Source: Hofstenia miamia (taxonomy: Eukaryota > Xenacoelomorpha > Acoela). From it: 49,165 bases of DNA. Numbering within the stretch: the first letter of the stretch is position 1; every line of letters begins with the position of its first letter. Below, one piece after another: positions 34,193 through 46,230 of this stretch. The notes below the pieces were generated by a model. The model had not been told where the DNA came from and did no database searches. It worked only from the letters and a program-made list of their open reading frames with translations. The position numbers and the translations under genes are program-made. The stretch covers positions 1,011,734 to 1,060,898 of the forward strand of contig SCFE01000065.1 of NCBI GenBank assembly GCA_004352715.1, read 5' to 3'.

Positions 34193-34429
34193 CTGAAAAA
34201 ATACATGTTGAGACGAAGATTGGGAAAAATGGGCTTACATTTCAAAAATAAATTAGAAAGTACCCAACTGCAATATTGCAAGGAATGTATTTAAAAATAA
34301 AATTTACGTTTTAATTTTCCCATTTCAGTGTATAGATTTATTATACGCTTCCAAACTACCCAAATTTGGTTCAGGAAAAAGACACTATTTTGGCAAGTAT
34401 CATATTACCCATTAATTTAAATAGGCCGA

Positions 34430-34489
34430 GCTAAGGCTCCGTGAACTGGATATGACTGAGCCTAAATTTTCGGACCATGTCCATCTCTG
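34430..34489 (-). mobile_element. Possible hAT end (CAGAGATGGACATGG) inside duplication copy A
   Basis: Read on the minus strand from 34489 the sequence begins CAGAGATGGACATGGTCCG, resembling the CAGAGATG-type hAT terminus seen at 3966. GTTACAAT would be the adjacent target octamer. No partner end was found to the left, where a gap intervenes. The same sequence is present in copy B near 39960. Confidence 0.3.
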
Positions 34490-36844
34490 GTTACAATTGG
34501 AAAGTAATAGCGAAAAATCAATGGATTCGTCGATATTACAGGTCCTTGAAATTATTATCGATTTGGTTTCGAGGTGAGTTTTCCGATTAGAGCCCAGTTC
34601 GAGTACGCGAAGGGCCTTACTTAAAATATAATAATTTGTTTATAAATTGGTTAGACGACAGCCTAGTGGTCTGTTTGAGTACAGCACAAGGAGGCGATAT
34701 TAATAAATATAAAAATTATGATGAGAACAGCTGTCATAATTACACCACGCCACCATGCGTTTTTAGTAGAATTTAAATAACGCGGTAGAGCAATGCACAG
34801 AGATGCGCATATAACTGATATAACATTCCCATTAAGGGCGGATCAACAGTACAAACAAAGTTACGGTTTATTGACTATTGGGGTGGAACTTAATTGTATA
34901 AACCACAGGGAAACTAGTATTTATCTTAGCTGCTAAAATATTCAATCAATTATTGAAGGTAACTATAAAGAACATTTGAATAGTTGTATGAACTATGAAG
35001 TTATAAATACATAGATTTCAAATAGGCTTCATACAATTGTTACGTATAAAATATTCGTGTAGATCGGAAGTTGTGTATGTGTTTATGACACCATCTAACT
35101 AATTGTATTGAATAAATATTTGCGAAAACTGTTAGAAACCGGCTTCATTTTGTTCTAAGCTCGAATTTGGGTAAATAAAGGAAAATTTTCAACTTGTTCG
35201 AGTGGACCGGAAAAATATGAATTGTTTCTGCGGTTATAGGATCAACATCATATAGACATACTCTTCTACATTATGTTTCATGAACGGGTACAAAAGGAGG
35301 TCGAGGGGCACCATCTAAAAAGTTCCTTATATAGTTCAATAATAGTTATATAAAGAAATTCTTTAATACCTAAATATGCGCTTAGCATTTTATTTAACCT
35401 TTGGCCCCTAAAAATATATTGATCAACTGCTTGCGGGGCATTTATTTACAAAACCGACCATTTTTTTCAGTGACATTCACTGACTAATTGACCCGATGCT
35501 GAAAGTATTTTACGTGTTAGGTATTTCTATTCTTTCTAAAAAGTTCATTCATCAGCATAACACGAATTCAAATTCAACAAATTTTTTAGAATTTAAAGGT
35601 TATTTTTCATATTTAAAAATTAAAAAGATCTGCTTAACTTTGATTTACATACAATTGACAATGTCCCGAAATGCAAAGTGTAAAAAATAATTAAAAACAG
35701 AATGACGCAAATGAAATACTGTTTAAATATTATTGTAGAATACGTAAGCTGAAGATGATGACAACATTTTAAAAAAGGGCAGAGTTTTGCGGTTTGAAAA
35801 GAATACGAAGTCCTGGCGCCAGTAGTACAGCAGGAAATTTTAGTATTTAGTGAAAGTTATTGTATAACACATTTGCGTTTAAAAAGAAGGCGTTCTATTC
35901 ATACTTGATTTCACAACCAATTAAGTAAAATGGAAGAGGGAAATGTTCAGGAGAAAACACGTGTTAATTGGATCTTTCGATCTTTCCAAAATCAATGACG
36001 TACAGTTTGTAGAGGAATCTTAAGAAGCATCATATTACATTGGCAACTTACAAGGTCTATGCCCTAACCTAAGTAAAAACTCACTTCAAACAGGAATTCC
36101 ATGAAATACCTGTGATTTAATTAAAAACTTGACCTTGTTAAAATCAAGTGTTTTACACTAATTAAACTCCACAGTACGTAAAATCTTATGTGTTACTCCC
36201 AAACCTTTCAATAAATAAATAAATAAACTTCAACTTGTAGAAAATTGTGAACAAAGACTTGTCTTTAAAGGCCGGAAGGTGGAAAACCTACACTTTTAAC
36301 AATTAAATGTGAAATAGCGCAATACTACTGGATGAAAACTCAGCTAAATTCTTTCAATTTTTCTTTAGTATTATTATAAAATTGGGGAAGTTTTAATGAA
36401 GATTTAGAGATAGCTAATCAGCAACTTAACACATAGTTTTACTAAATATTGAAACGAATATTGATGATCATCCCGCCTTTATCTCTATTATGCTTTCTAA
36501 ATTAACCTTAAATTTTTACATTTCTAAGGTTAAAAAACTCACCAAGTGACCACCTTGCTTGAAAAAAAACACATATATTAGTTTAAAAGTGGTTGAAGGC
36601 CGAATGTCATTTCAAAATAAGAATATAATTTCAGGTTAACACTTTCTTGCATAGAACTTTTTATTTCAAGCCAGAACCATAAAGATTGAAATATACATGT
36701 ATTTTAGGATTATTAGACAAAAACTATCCCAGTGCCTTCTGATGTCCATACACTATACTAGAAATTGTAAAGTTTGTGTCCAGAATAATATAACCAGTAC
36801 AGACAAAAGTGTTTAAGAGATTCATAGGCCTAGACACTGGCAAC

Positions 36845-37428
36845 NNNNNNNNNNNNNNNNNNNNNNNNNNNNNNNNNNNNNNNNNNNNNNNNNNNNNNNN
36901 NNNNNNNNNNNNNNNNNNNNNNNNNNNNNNNNNNNNNNNNNNNNNNNNNNNNNNNNNNNNNNNNNNNNNNNNNNNNNNNNNNNNNNNNNNNNNNNNNNNN
37001 NNNNNNNNNNNNNNNNNNNNNNNNNNNNNNNNNNNNNNNNNNNNNNNNNNNNNNNNNNNNNNNNNNNNNNNNNNNNNNNNNNNNNNNNNNNNNNNNNNNN
37101 NNNNNNNNNNNNNNNNNNNNNNNNNNNNNNNNNNNNNNNNNNNNNNNNNNNNNNNNNNNNNNNNNNNNNNNNNNNNNNNNNNNNNNNNNNNNNNNNNNNN
37201 NNNNNNNNNNNNNNNNNNNNNNNNNNNNNNNNNNNNNNNNNNNNNNNNNNNNNNNNNNNNNNNNNNNNNNNNNNNNNNNNNNNNNNNNNNNNNNNNNNNN
37301 NNNNNNNNNNNNNNNNNNNNNNNNNNNNNNNNNNNNNNNNNNNNNNNNNNNNNNNNNNNNNNNNNNNNNNNNNNNNNNNNNNNNNNNNNNNNNNNNNNNN
37401 NNNNNNNNNNNNNNNNNNNNNNNNNNNN
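36845..37428. other. Assembly gap, 584 N, inside duplication copy A
   Basis: Its flanks align to 42410 and 44101 in copy B, so the corresponding sequence there is 1690 bp. Either the gap length is underestimated by about 1.1 kb or the copies differ by an insertion or deletion. Confidence 0.95.
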
Positions 37429-38628
37429 ATGGCCCATGAGAAGAAATCCTCCAAGTGTAGCAATGCTCTTAACCAAGAATTGTTCTTTTATATGCCAAAT
37501 TCAGCATTTTACAATTATATGGATTTTCAATCCATCAATTTGTACACAAAACTTTTCCCTTAGTATGCAAACAAAACAAGGATAGAACTCAGAAGAAAAA
37601 TATAGTTGAAATATCTTAACACAAGTGAAGAGAATTACTGGCATAGCTACCCAACCGGGATTCTTGGTTGCAATAATTTTGGATTCCATTTTACAATTCT
37701 GTTGTTGAGATGAATGAACTTCTGTAGGTATTCTTGGGTTTCTATTTTGCCTCTCCATTCAATAAATCCGACGGATTCCTTCGTGTTTGCTTAAAAATGG
37801 CATTTTCTCGATTGTTTGAAGGTAAAGCTGTAACTTGGTCCTAGAAGCGAAAGAAATCGATCTCAAACTAATTAATCCCAATCTCATTTTATAAAAACTT
37901 TTGTTGTCAGAAACGCTTTGATAAGTTCAGTGTCGAAACGAAAAATATTTGATCATGTTATTGAAATTTATTTAGAAAATTTTCTAAAACAACTCCATTA
38001 TATGATGAAACGATAAAATAAAAGCTTATAGCCCATAAAAGCCTGAAGATGGCATTAAATAGATGAATAACGTTTTTGGACGATAACATAGGAACTTGCA
38101 AGTGTGCAATGTGCAGTACAAGGTTTAGTGATTAGCAAGAGAGCAATTGTCATGATTCTCACATTGTTAAAGGCTTGAAGCTAAGAAACGCCTCTTAAAA
38201 AATCATTAACAGACATAAATTTTTAATAAAATAAAAGCAAAAATATTCTGAGTAATAATTCTATTCATGGTAAAGAGCTTAAGAAGGTGCATATTTTAAG
38301 TACACTCTCAAAGATGACTGCCTCCTCAGTCGCAAGGAATCTGCCAAAACTTGTTAAAAAATGCCGAGTGTACCATTGCTGGAGTAGAGCGCAGTTTATC
38401 TTATTTAAAGTTAATTAAAGCATATTGGCAATCTACGATGTCTGACAGTGTTGTCAATTCCAAATCATTTAGCAAAAAATCTAAATTGTTCAAAACAGAT
38501 CACTTACTTTAGCAATAACACTTTTCTATAGACTGACACTTTTAGCTAAATTATAGTTTTGTGTTCGTACTAGTTTATTTTTTTGTTATACAATTTTACA
38601 CATTTCTACCTTAATTTCATTTTTTATT

Positions 38629-39628
38629 NNNNNNNNNNNNNNNNNNNNNNNNNNNNNNNNNNNNNNNNNNNNNNNNNNNNNNNNNNNNNNNNNNNNNNNN
38701 NNNNNNNNNNNNNNNNNNNNNNNNNNNNNNNNNNNNNNNNNNNNNNNNNNNNNNNNNNNNNNNNNNNNNNNNNNNNNNNNNNNNNNNNNNNNNNNNNNNN
38801 NNNNNNNNNNNNNNNNNNNNNNNNNNNNNNNNNNNNNNNNNNNNNNNNNNNNNNNNNNNNNNNNNNNNNNNNNNNNNNNNNNNNNNNNNNNNNNNNNNNN
38901 NNNNNNNNNNNNNNNNNNNNNNNNNNNNNNNNNNNNNNNNNNNNNNNNNNNNNNNNNNNNNNNNNNNNNNNNNNNNNNNNNNNNNNNNNNNNNNNNNNNN
39001 NNNNNNNNNNNNNNNNNNNNNNNNNNNNNNNNNNNNNNNNNNNNNNNNNNNNNNNNNNNNNNNNNNNNNNNNNNNNNNNNNNNNNNNNNNNNNNNNNNNN
39101 NNNNNNNNNNNNNNNNNNNNNNNNNNNNNNNNNNNNNNNNNNNNNNNNNNNNNNNNNNNNNNNNNNNNNNNNNNNNNNNNNNNNNNNNNNNNNNNNNNNN
39201 NNNNNNNNNNNNNNNNNNNNNNNNNNNNNNNNNNNNNNNNNNNNNNNNNNNNNNNNNNNNNNNNNNNNNNNNNNNNNNNNNNNNNNNNNNNNNNNNNNNN
39301 NNNNNNNNNNNNNNNNNNNNNNNNNNNNNNNNNNNNNNNNNNNNNNNNNNNNNNNNNNNNNNNNNNNNNNNNNNNNNNNNNNNNNNNNNNNNNNNNNNNN
39401 NNNNNNNNNNNNNNNNNNNNNNNNNNNNNNNNNNNNNNNNNNNNNNNNNNNNNNNNNNNNNNNNNNNNNNNNNNNNNNNNNNNNNNNNNNNNNNNNNNNN
39501 NNNNNNNNNNNNNNNNNNNNNNNNNNNNNNNNNNNNNNNNNNNNNNNNNNNNNNNNNNNNNNNNNNNNNNNNNNNNNNNNNNNNNNNNNNNNNNNNNNNN
39601 NNNNNNNNNNNNNNNNNNNNNNNNNNNN
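38629..39628. other. Assembly gap, exactly 1000 N, between duplication copies
   Basis: It separates the end of copy A from the TA array that starts copy B. The round length suggests an unmeasured join. Confidence 0.97.
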
Positions 39629-39663
<35 letters not shown>

Positions 39664-42600
39664 CTGAAAAAATACATGTTGAGACGAAGATTGGGAAAAA
39701 TGGGCTTACATTTCAAAAATAAATTAGAAAGTACCCAACTGCAATATTGCAAGGAATGTATTTAAAAATAAAATTTACGTTTTAATTTTCCCATTTCAGT
39801 GTATAGATTTATTATACGCTTCCAAACTACCCAAATTTGGTTCAGGAAAAAGACACTATTTTGGCAAGTATCATATTACCCATTAATTTAAATAGGCCGA
39901 GCTAAGGCTCCGTGAACTGGATATGACTGAGCCTAAATTTTCGGACCATGTCCATCTCTGGTTACAATTGGAAAGTAATAGCGAAAAATCAATGGATTCG
40001 TCGATATTACAGGTCCTTGAAATTATTATCGATTTGGTTTCGAGGTGAGTTTTCCGATTAGAGCCCAGTTCGAGTACGCGAAGGGCCTTACTTAAAATAT
40101 AATAATTTGTTTATAAATTGGTTAGACGACAGCCTAGTGGTCTGTTTGAGTACAGCACAAGGAGGCGATATTAATAAATATAAAAATTATGATGAGAACA
40201 GCTGTCATAATTACACCACGCCACCATGCGTTTTTAGTAGAATTAAAATAACGCGGTAGAGCAATGCACAGAGATGCGCATATAACTGATATAACATTCC
40301 CATTAAGGGCGGATCAACAGTACAAACAAAGTTACGGTTTATTGACTATTGGGGTGGAACTTAATTGTATAAACCACAGGGAAACTAGTATTTATCTTAG
40401 CTGCTAAAATATTCAATCAATTATTGAAGGTAACTATAAAGAACATTTGAATAGTTGTATAAACTATGAACTTGTAAATACATAGATTTCAAATAGGCTT
40501 CATACAATTGTTACGTATAAAATATTCGTGTAGATCGGAAGTTGTGTATGTGTTTATGACACCATCTAACTAATTGTAGGGAGTAAATATTTGCGAATGC
40601 TGTTAGAAGCGGGCTTCATTTCGTTATAAGCTTGAATTTGGGTAAACAAAGGAAAATTTTCAACTGTTCGAGTTGGCTGGAAAAATATGAGTTGTTTCTG
40701 CGGTTATAGAATCAACATCATATAGACTTACTCTTCTACATTATGTTTCATGAACGAGTACAAAAGGAGGTCGAGGGGCTCCATCTAAAAAGTTTCGTAT
40801 ATAGTTCAATAATAATTATATAAAGAAATTCTTTAGTACTAAAAAATTTTATTTAACCTTTGCCCCCCTAAAAATATATTTATCAACTTCTATCGGGTTA
40901 TTTATTTACAAAAAACGATCCCAAAAACCTGGCAACACCAATTTTCTCAGTGACATTCACCGGCTAGTTGACCCGATGCTGAAAGTAACTATTAGTATTT
41001 TAAGTGTTAAGTATTTCTATTCTTTCTAAAAAGTTCATTCATCAGCATAACACGAATTCAAATTCAACAAAATTTTTAAAATTAAAAGGTTATTTTTCAT
41101 ATTTAAACATAAAAAACATCTGCATAACTTTGATTTACATACATTGACAATGTCCCAAAATGCAAAGTGTAAAAAATAATTAAAAACAGAATGACGCAAA
41201 TACTGTTTAAATAGTATTGTAGAATACGTAAGCAGAAGATGATGGCAACATTTAAAAAAGGGCAGAGTTTTGCGGTTTGAAAAGAATAAGAAGTCCTGGC
41301 GCCAGCAGTACAGTAGGAAATTTTAGTATTTAGGGAAAGTTATTGTATAACACATTTGCTTTTAAAAAGAAGGCGTTCTATTCATACTTGATTTCACAAC
41401 CAATTAAGTAAAATGGAAGAGGGAAATGTTCAGGAGAAAACACGTGTTAATTGGATCTTTCGATCTTTCCAAAATCAATGACGTACAGTTTGTAGAGGAA
41501 TCTTAAGAAGCATCTTATTACATTGGCAACTTACAAGGTCTATGCCCTAACCTAAGTAAAAACTCACTTCAAACAGGAATTCCATGAAATACCGGTGATT
41601 TAATTAAAAACTTGACCTTGTTAAAATCAAGTGTTTTACACTAATTAAACTCCACAGTACGTAAAATCTTATGTGTTACTCCCAAACCTTTCAATAAATA
41701 AATAAATAAACTTCAACTTGTAGAAAATTGTGAACAAAGACTTGTCTTTAAAGGCCGGAAGGTGGAAAACCCACACTTTTAACAATTAAATGTGAAATAG
41801 CGCAATACTACTGGATGAAAACTCAGCTAAATTCTTTCAATTTTTCTTTAGTATTATTATAAAATTGGGGAATTTTTAATGATGATGTCACGCTATTTGA
41901 AGATTTAGAGATAGCTAATCCGCAACTTAACAAATAGTTTTGTTTTTTATGTATGCAACCAAATCTCACAAATTCACTTTTTGTTTATTATTGATTCTTT
42001 TTGGAAGTCTTCTAGTCGAATATTGATGATCAGTCTGCCTTTATCTCTATTATGCTTTCTAAACTAACCTTAAATTTTTACATTTCTAAGGTTAAAAACT
42101 CACCAAGTGGCCACCTTGCTTGAATAAACACACACGCCAAAACTTTAGCTCTGAAGAGGTTGAAGCGCAAAAAATGTCATTTCAAAATAAGAATAAAATT
42201 TCAGGTTAACCCTTTCTTGCATAGAACTTATTTCAGACCAGAACCATAAAATTGAAATATACATGTATTTTCGGATTATTAGACAGATACTATCCCAGTG
42301 CCCTCTGATGTTCATACACTATACTAGAAATTGTAAAGTTTGTGTCCAGAATTATATAAACAATACAGATGAAAGTGCTTAGGATATTCATAGGCCTAAA
42401 CACTAGCAACATATGTAACCGGAATGCAAGAAAATGTTAAAAGTAAAAATTAAAAAACCCAGTTATGAGATATAAGCATAAATGAAGAACATCGTCAGCA
42501 GTATAAATGATTTGATTTTCCCATAGAATGCAATGTTTTCAAAGTCAGTTGAAACAGACCAAGCACACAGTGTTGCATATTCAAAATCTGTCACATACAA

Positions 42601-45468
42601 CGTGGATGCTTGAATAATCAAACTAAGCAGCTAAACAAACTGGAAATTCACGCCAATATATTACTATTGTTAATGCTTCCAAGTTACTAAGATTATGCGA
42701 TGATTGATTGAATTTTTTGTCCACATTGACGCTGTTTGAAGTCGTTGTAGCTATGAATTTGTTGATTCTTATGATCACCAAGTACACGTCACTTGACTTT
42801 ACTGAAAGTTTGCTATAAAATGAGTTTGAGCATAACACAAAAAACATAGAATTAAAATTTAATTCTTGTACGATAATAATAATCTAGTGCTGGGGGTGTG
42901 CACAATCCGTCCGACATTTCTGGTGGACCTTAATAAATTATAAAAATAACATTTGGCATTATTATCTTTTTTTGAGAAGTTATACCAATAAATCTAACTA
43001 AATACCAGCCTTATTTCCATATATTTCTAATTTAAATGCAGTTTTTGTGTGTATATGAGGCCTCTTCAGATACTCAAAATATTGTAAGTGGCCCTCTTAC
43101 AAATGTTGTGTCGCACAGTAAGAAATAAACAAATTTTAACCGTAGCAAATTGCTGAAATCAGTTTGTAGTTATAAAATGGGATGTAACAAGAGTCCGTTA
43201 TTTGATGTTATGAATTATAAACCCTGAAATTCCACAATTCTGAATTTATATACACTAAATATTAAAGGAAATTTACTAAAAGAGATTAAAGAAATGCCAA
43301 TTTGGTTTCTTAAGCAAGCACGATCATTAATTAATACTATTTAACATTTACTATATAAATTTAACAATGACATGCCTGGCACTAGATGGCGCTTTCACTT
43401 AAGATTATGGAAAAATACAGTTTGAAAGAAAATATTCTAATGAGAAAGGAAATATTCTAATGATAAAATAATTTGAACTTTGATAAATATATATACTGGT
43501 ATCCTTGGCCATGCCTTTGAAAAGGGATATGAGTCAACTAAAGCGACTATTGTCTGTCAATTAAAATAAAGCAATTAATGACGGTTGCACTTGCTTACTA
43601 CTGTTCACACATTAAAAAGCCACTGATTAGACGTAATCAATTGATTTTACTTTAAAAAAAGCTTGACAGAATGAATTTTAATAAGCTGAAATAAATCTAG
43701 TGTATTATCCTCATTAACAGGTATTATGTCCTGACTAATTGAATTCAGTTTATTAAATCACATTGAACATATTCAGGAATTGACATTTTTTAATTAAGCA
43801 AATATCACTATACTAACTCCGCAACTTTGGTTTAAAACCTAATAAAGGGAAAATGTCTCTCCTATAGTTATGGCTAAGTAATAAATCTAAATGTAATTTG
43901 ACAAAAGTGTGTTTCAAAAAATATGTTATCAAATTGTCTTTGAGTTTCGATTAATCACTTTAAGTTGTTAATATAGACTTCACCATAGAAGCTGTTAACA
44001 TAACGAGCATTTGCTTCACATAGCGTACTCTGCTGCAGCGCGCTTTTTGTAGCAGTAGACATTCTTGCAATACAACGTTTCTTGCTTTGAATTAATATCA
44101 ATGGCCCATAAGAAATCCTCCAAGTGTAGCAATGCTCTTAACCAAGAATTGTTCTTTTATATGCCAAATTCAGCATTTTACAATTATATGGATTTTCAAT
44201 CCATCAATTTGTACACAAAACTTTTCCCTTAGTATGCAAACAAAACAAGGATAGAACTCAGAAGAAAAATATAGTTGAAATATCTTAACACAAGTGAAGA
44301 GAGTTACTGGCATAGCTACCCAACCGGGATTCTTGGTTGCAATAATTTTGGATTCCATTTTACAACTCTGTTGTAGAGATAAATGAACTTCTGTAGGTAT
44401 TCTTGGGATGCAAACAAAACAAGGATAGAACTCAGAAGAAAAATATAGTTGAAATATCTTAACACTAGTGAAGAGAATTAGTGGCATAGCTACCCAACCG
44501 GGATTCTTGTTTGCAATAATTTTGGATTCCATTTTACAATTCTGTTGTTGAGATGAATGAACTTCTGTAGGTATTCTTGGGTTTCTATTTTGCTTCTCCA
44601 TTCAATAAATCCGACGGATTCCTTCGTGTTTGCTTAAAAATGGCATTTTCTCGATTGTTTGAAGGTAAAGCTGTAACTTGGTCCTAGAAGCGAAAGAAAT
44701 CGATCTCAAACTAATTAATCCCAATCTCATTTTATAAAAACTTTTGTTGTCAGAAACGCTTTGATAAGTTCAGTGTCGAAACGAAAAATATTTGATCATG
44801 TTATTCAAAATTATTTAGAAAATTTTCTGAAACAGCTCCATTATAGGATGAAACCATAAAATAAAAGCTTGTAGCCCATAAAAGCCTGAAGATGGCATTA
44901 AATTGATCAATAAAGTTTTTGGACGACAACATAGGAACTTGCAAGTGTGCAATGTGCAATACAAGGTTTAGTGATTAGCAAGAGAGCAATTGTCATAATT
45001 CTCCCATTTTTAAAGGCTCGAAGCTAAGTAACGCCTTTTAAAAAAGCATTAACAGACATTTTTTTTTAAAAAAAGCAAAAATATTCTGAGTAATAATTCA
45101 AAAAAGTTTAGTGCAGTTCTATTCATGGTCAAGAGCTTAAGAAGGTGCATCTTTTAGATATACTCTCAGTCGCAAGAAATCTGCCAAAACTTGTTAAAAA
45201 ATGCCGAGTGTACCATTGCTGGAGTAGAGCGCAGTTTATCTTATTTAAAGTTAATTAAAGCATATTGGCAATCTACGATGTCTGACAGTGTTGTCAATTC
45301 CAAATCATTTAGCAAAAAATCTAAATTGTTCAAAACAGATCACTTACTTTAGCAATAACAATTTTCTGTAGACTGACACTTTTAGCTCAAATATAGTTTT
45401 GTTTTCGTACTAGTTTATTTTTTTGTTATATAATTTTACACATTTCTACCTTAATTTCATTTTTTATC
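39629..45468 (+). repeat. Large direct duplication, copy B
   Basis: This copy is ungapped. It matches copy A over 39629-42410 and 44101-45468. Differences cluster locally: around 40580-40700 there are many substitutions, near 41880-42020 about 18 bp are extra and a longer stretch is replaced, and near 40915-40950 a short segment is extra. It alone shows the 1690 bp at 42411-44100, in which no gene or element was recognised. Similarity to copy A ends at the TTTTTAT just before 45468, where copy A runs into N, so the true right boundary is unknown. Confidence 0.95.
44234..44581. repeat. 174-bp tandem repeat, two units
   Basis: Units 44234-44407 and 44408-44581 both start ATGCAAACAAAACAAGG and end TATTCTTGGG, with about ten substitutions between them. 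Copy A of the large duplication has a single unit (37565-37738). The period is a multiple of three, so the minus-strand open frame across it lengthens from 85 codons (37501-37758) to 143 codons (44170-44601) without a stop. Most differences between units change the amino acid (for example Val/Leu, Cys/Ser, Thr/Asn), which argues against a conserved protein. No domain was recognised. Confidence 0.9.
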
Positions 45469-45853
45469 TGAGAGTGGATTAGGCGACATAAAATATAAGT
45501 GTAATAAATATATGCAGGCACAAGAGCAAAGAATTTTTTACCAAAAAAAATACTGTAAACTTACGCTATAAAGAGAGGTATCCTGTAGGAACCCATTTGT
45601 TATCTTGTTTAAATGCTTAAATGAGGCTACACATAGACGAAGTCTAGCGGTAATAAAATGTGTCAACACGCCTAGATTTTTCACAAGCATTAAAAATTTC
45701 GTATTTCCATTGAACAAGTTATGAAATTAATAACAATGTTTTATGAATAAGGATCATAATTTGCTGTAAATTTTTTTTATTTTTATTAACATTAAAATAA
45801 TGTTGCAGTGGTGAATAATGATGCTGAAATAACTAGTTACAACTCTAGTGTAG
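45469..45853. other. AT-rich DNA, nothing recognised
   Basis: Unique sequence between the duplication and the next hAT MITE; nothing recognised. Confidence 0.5.
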
Positions 45854-45861
45854 ATGCCGAC

Positions 45862-46222
45862 TCGTGTTCTGCGACCAAAGATTTTGTTTTACGTCCAAAA
45901 TCTCGGCTAAGACTAATTTCTTAACATTATGATTAACAATTTATTTCCATGATTTTTATTTGCATTTTTGTTTTTAAAAATTAGTCGCTTTGACCATTTT
46001 CTTTGATTGCTCGAACTATGAGCATGTTTTAATCGGCCCATTGAAAATTGCAGTATTTCACTTAGTAGTAGTAGTAAAAAGCGGCGAGGATGGCAAAAAA
46101 CCACGGCCGGCTACGACTAAAGCATTACGGCCAAAGACTTACGGCCCACGTCCGGCTAAGTTCAACATTTATTTTGCATGGCCGGCTACGGCCAAGAAAA
46201 TTACCTTAACCGCAGAACACTA
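45862..46222 (-). mobile_element. hAT-type MITE with GC-rich ends (copy 2), perfect 8-bp target duplication
   Basis: ATGCCGAC is duplicated exactly at 45854-45861 and 46223-46230. The left end reads TCGTGTTCTGCGACC and the right end, read inward, TAGTGTTCTGCGGTTAAGG. The 361-bp body is the reverse complement of the copy at 8613-9070, sharing the GAGCATGTTTTAATC block and the GGCCGGCTACGGCC-type subterminal words. A 77-codon plus-strand frame over it (45990-46223) is a by-product of these GC-rich words, not a gene. Confidence 0.92.
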
Positions 46223-46230
46223 ATGCCGAC

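Larger units (their letters stand above)
34162..38628 (+). repeat. Large direct duplication, copy A
   Basis: From the TA array and GTGTGCTGAAAAAATACATG at 34188 the sequence follows 39659 onward almost base for base for the first ~600 bp. It then continues with substitutions and small indels to GGCAAC at 36844. N fills 36845-37428. Similarity resumes at 37429 (matching 44101) and continues to TTTTTATT at 38628, where another gap begins. No gene was recognised inside. It includes an AAAT tetranucleotide run near 36210 and one unit of a 174-bp sequence (37565-37738). The interior gap is too small compared with copy B, which has 1690 bp there. Confidence 0.95.

Noticed and set aside
33853-34294. 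Open frames encoding alternating Ile-Tyr stretches here, and likewise at 11561-12280, 30696-30994 and 38583-39752
   Set aside because: They are translations of (TA)n microsatellites and N, not proteins.
34640-34700. CAGCCTAGTGG, similar to a tRNA-type A box, hinting at a SINE or tRNA
   Set aside because: No B box at suitable spacing and no cloverleaf could be drawn; the resemblance is 10 of 11 bases to a loose consensus.
37501-37758. 85-codon minus-strand frame, kept and lengthened in the second duplication copy
   Set aside because: No domain was recognised, and differences between units mostly change amino acids, unlike a selected coding sequence. Listed only as part of a repeat.
45990-46223. 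77-codon frame with PATTKALRPKTYGPRPAKF-like sequence
   Set aside because: It is a reading of the GC-rich subterminal repeats of a hAT MITE, mirrored in another frame at 8676-8882.
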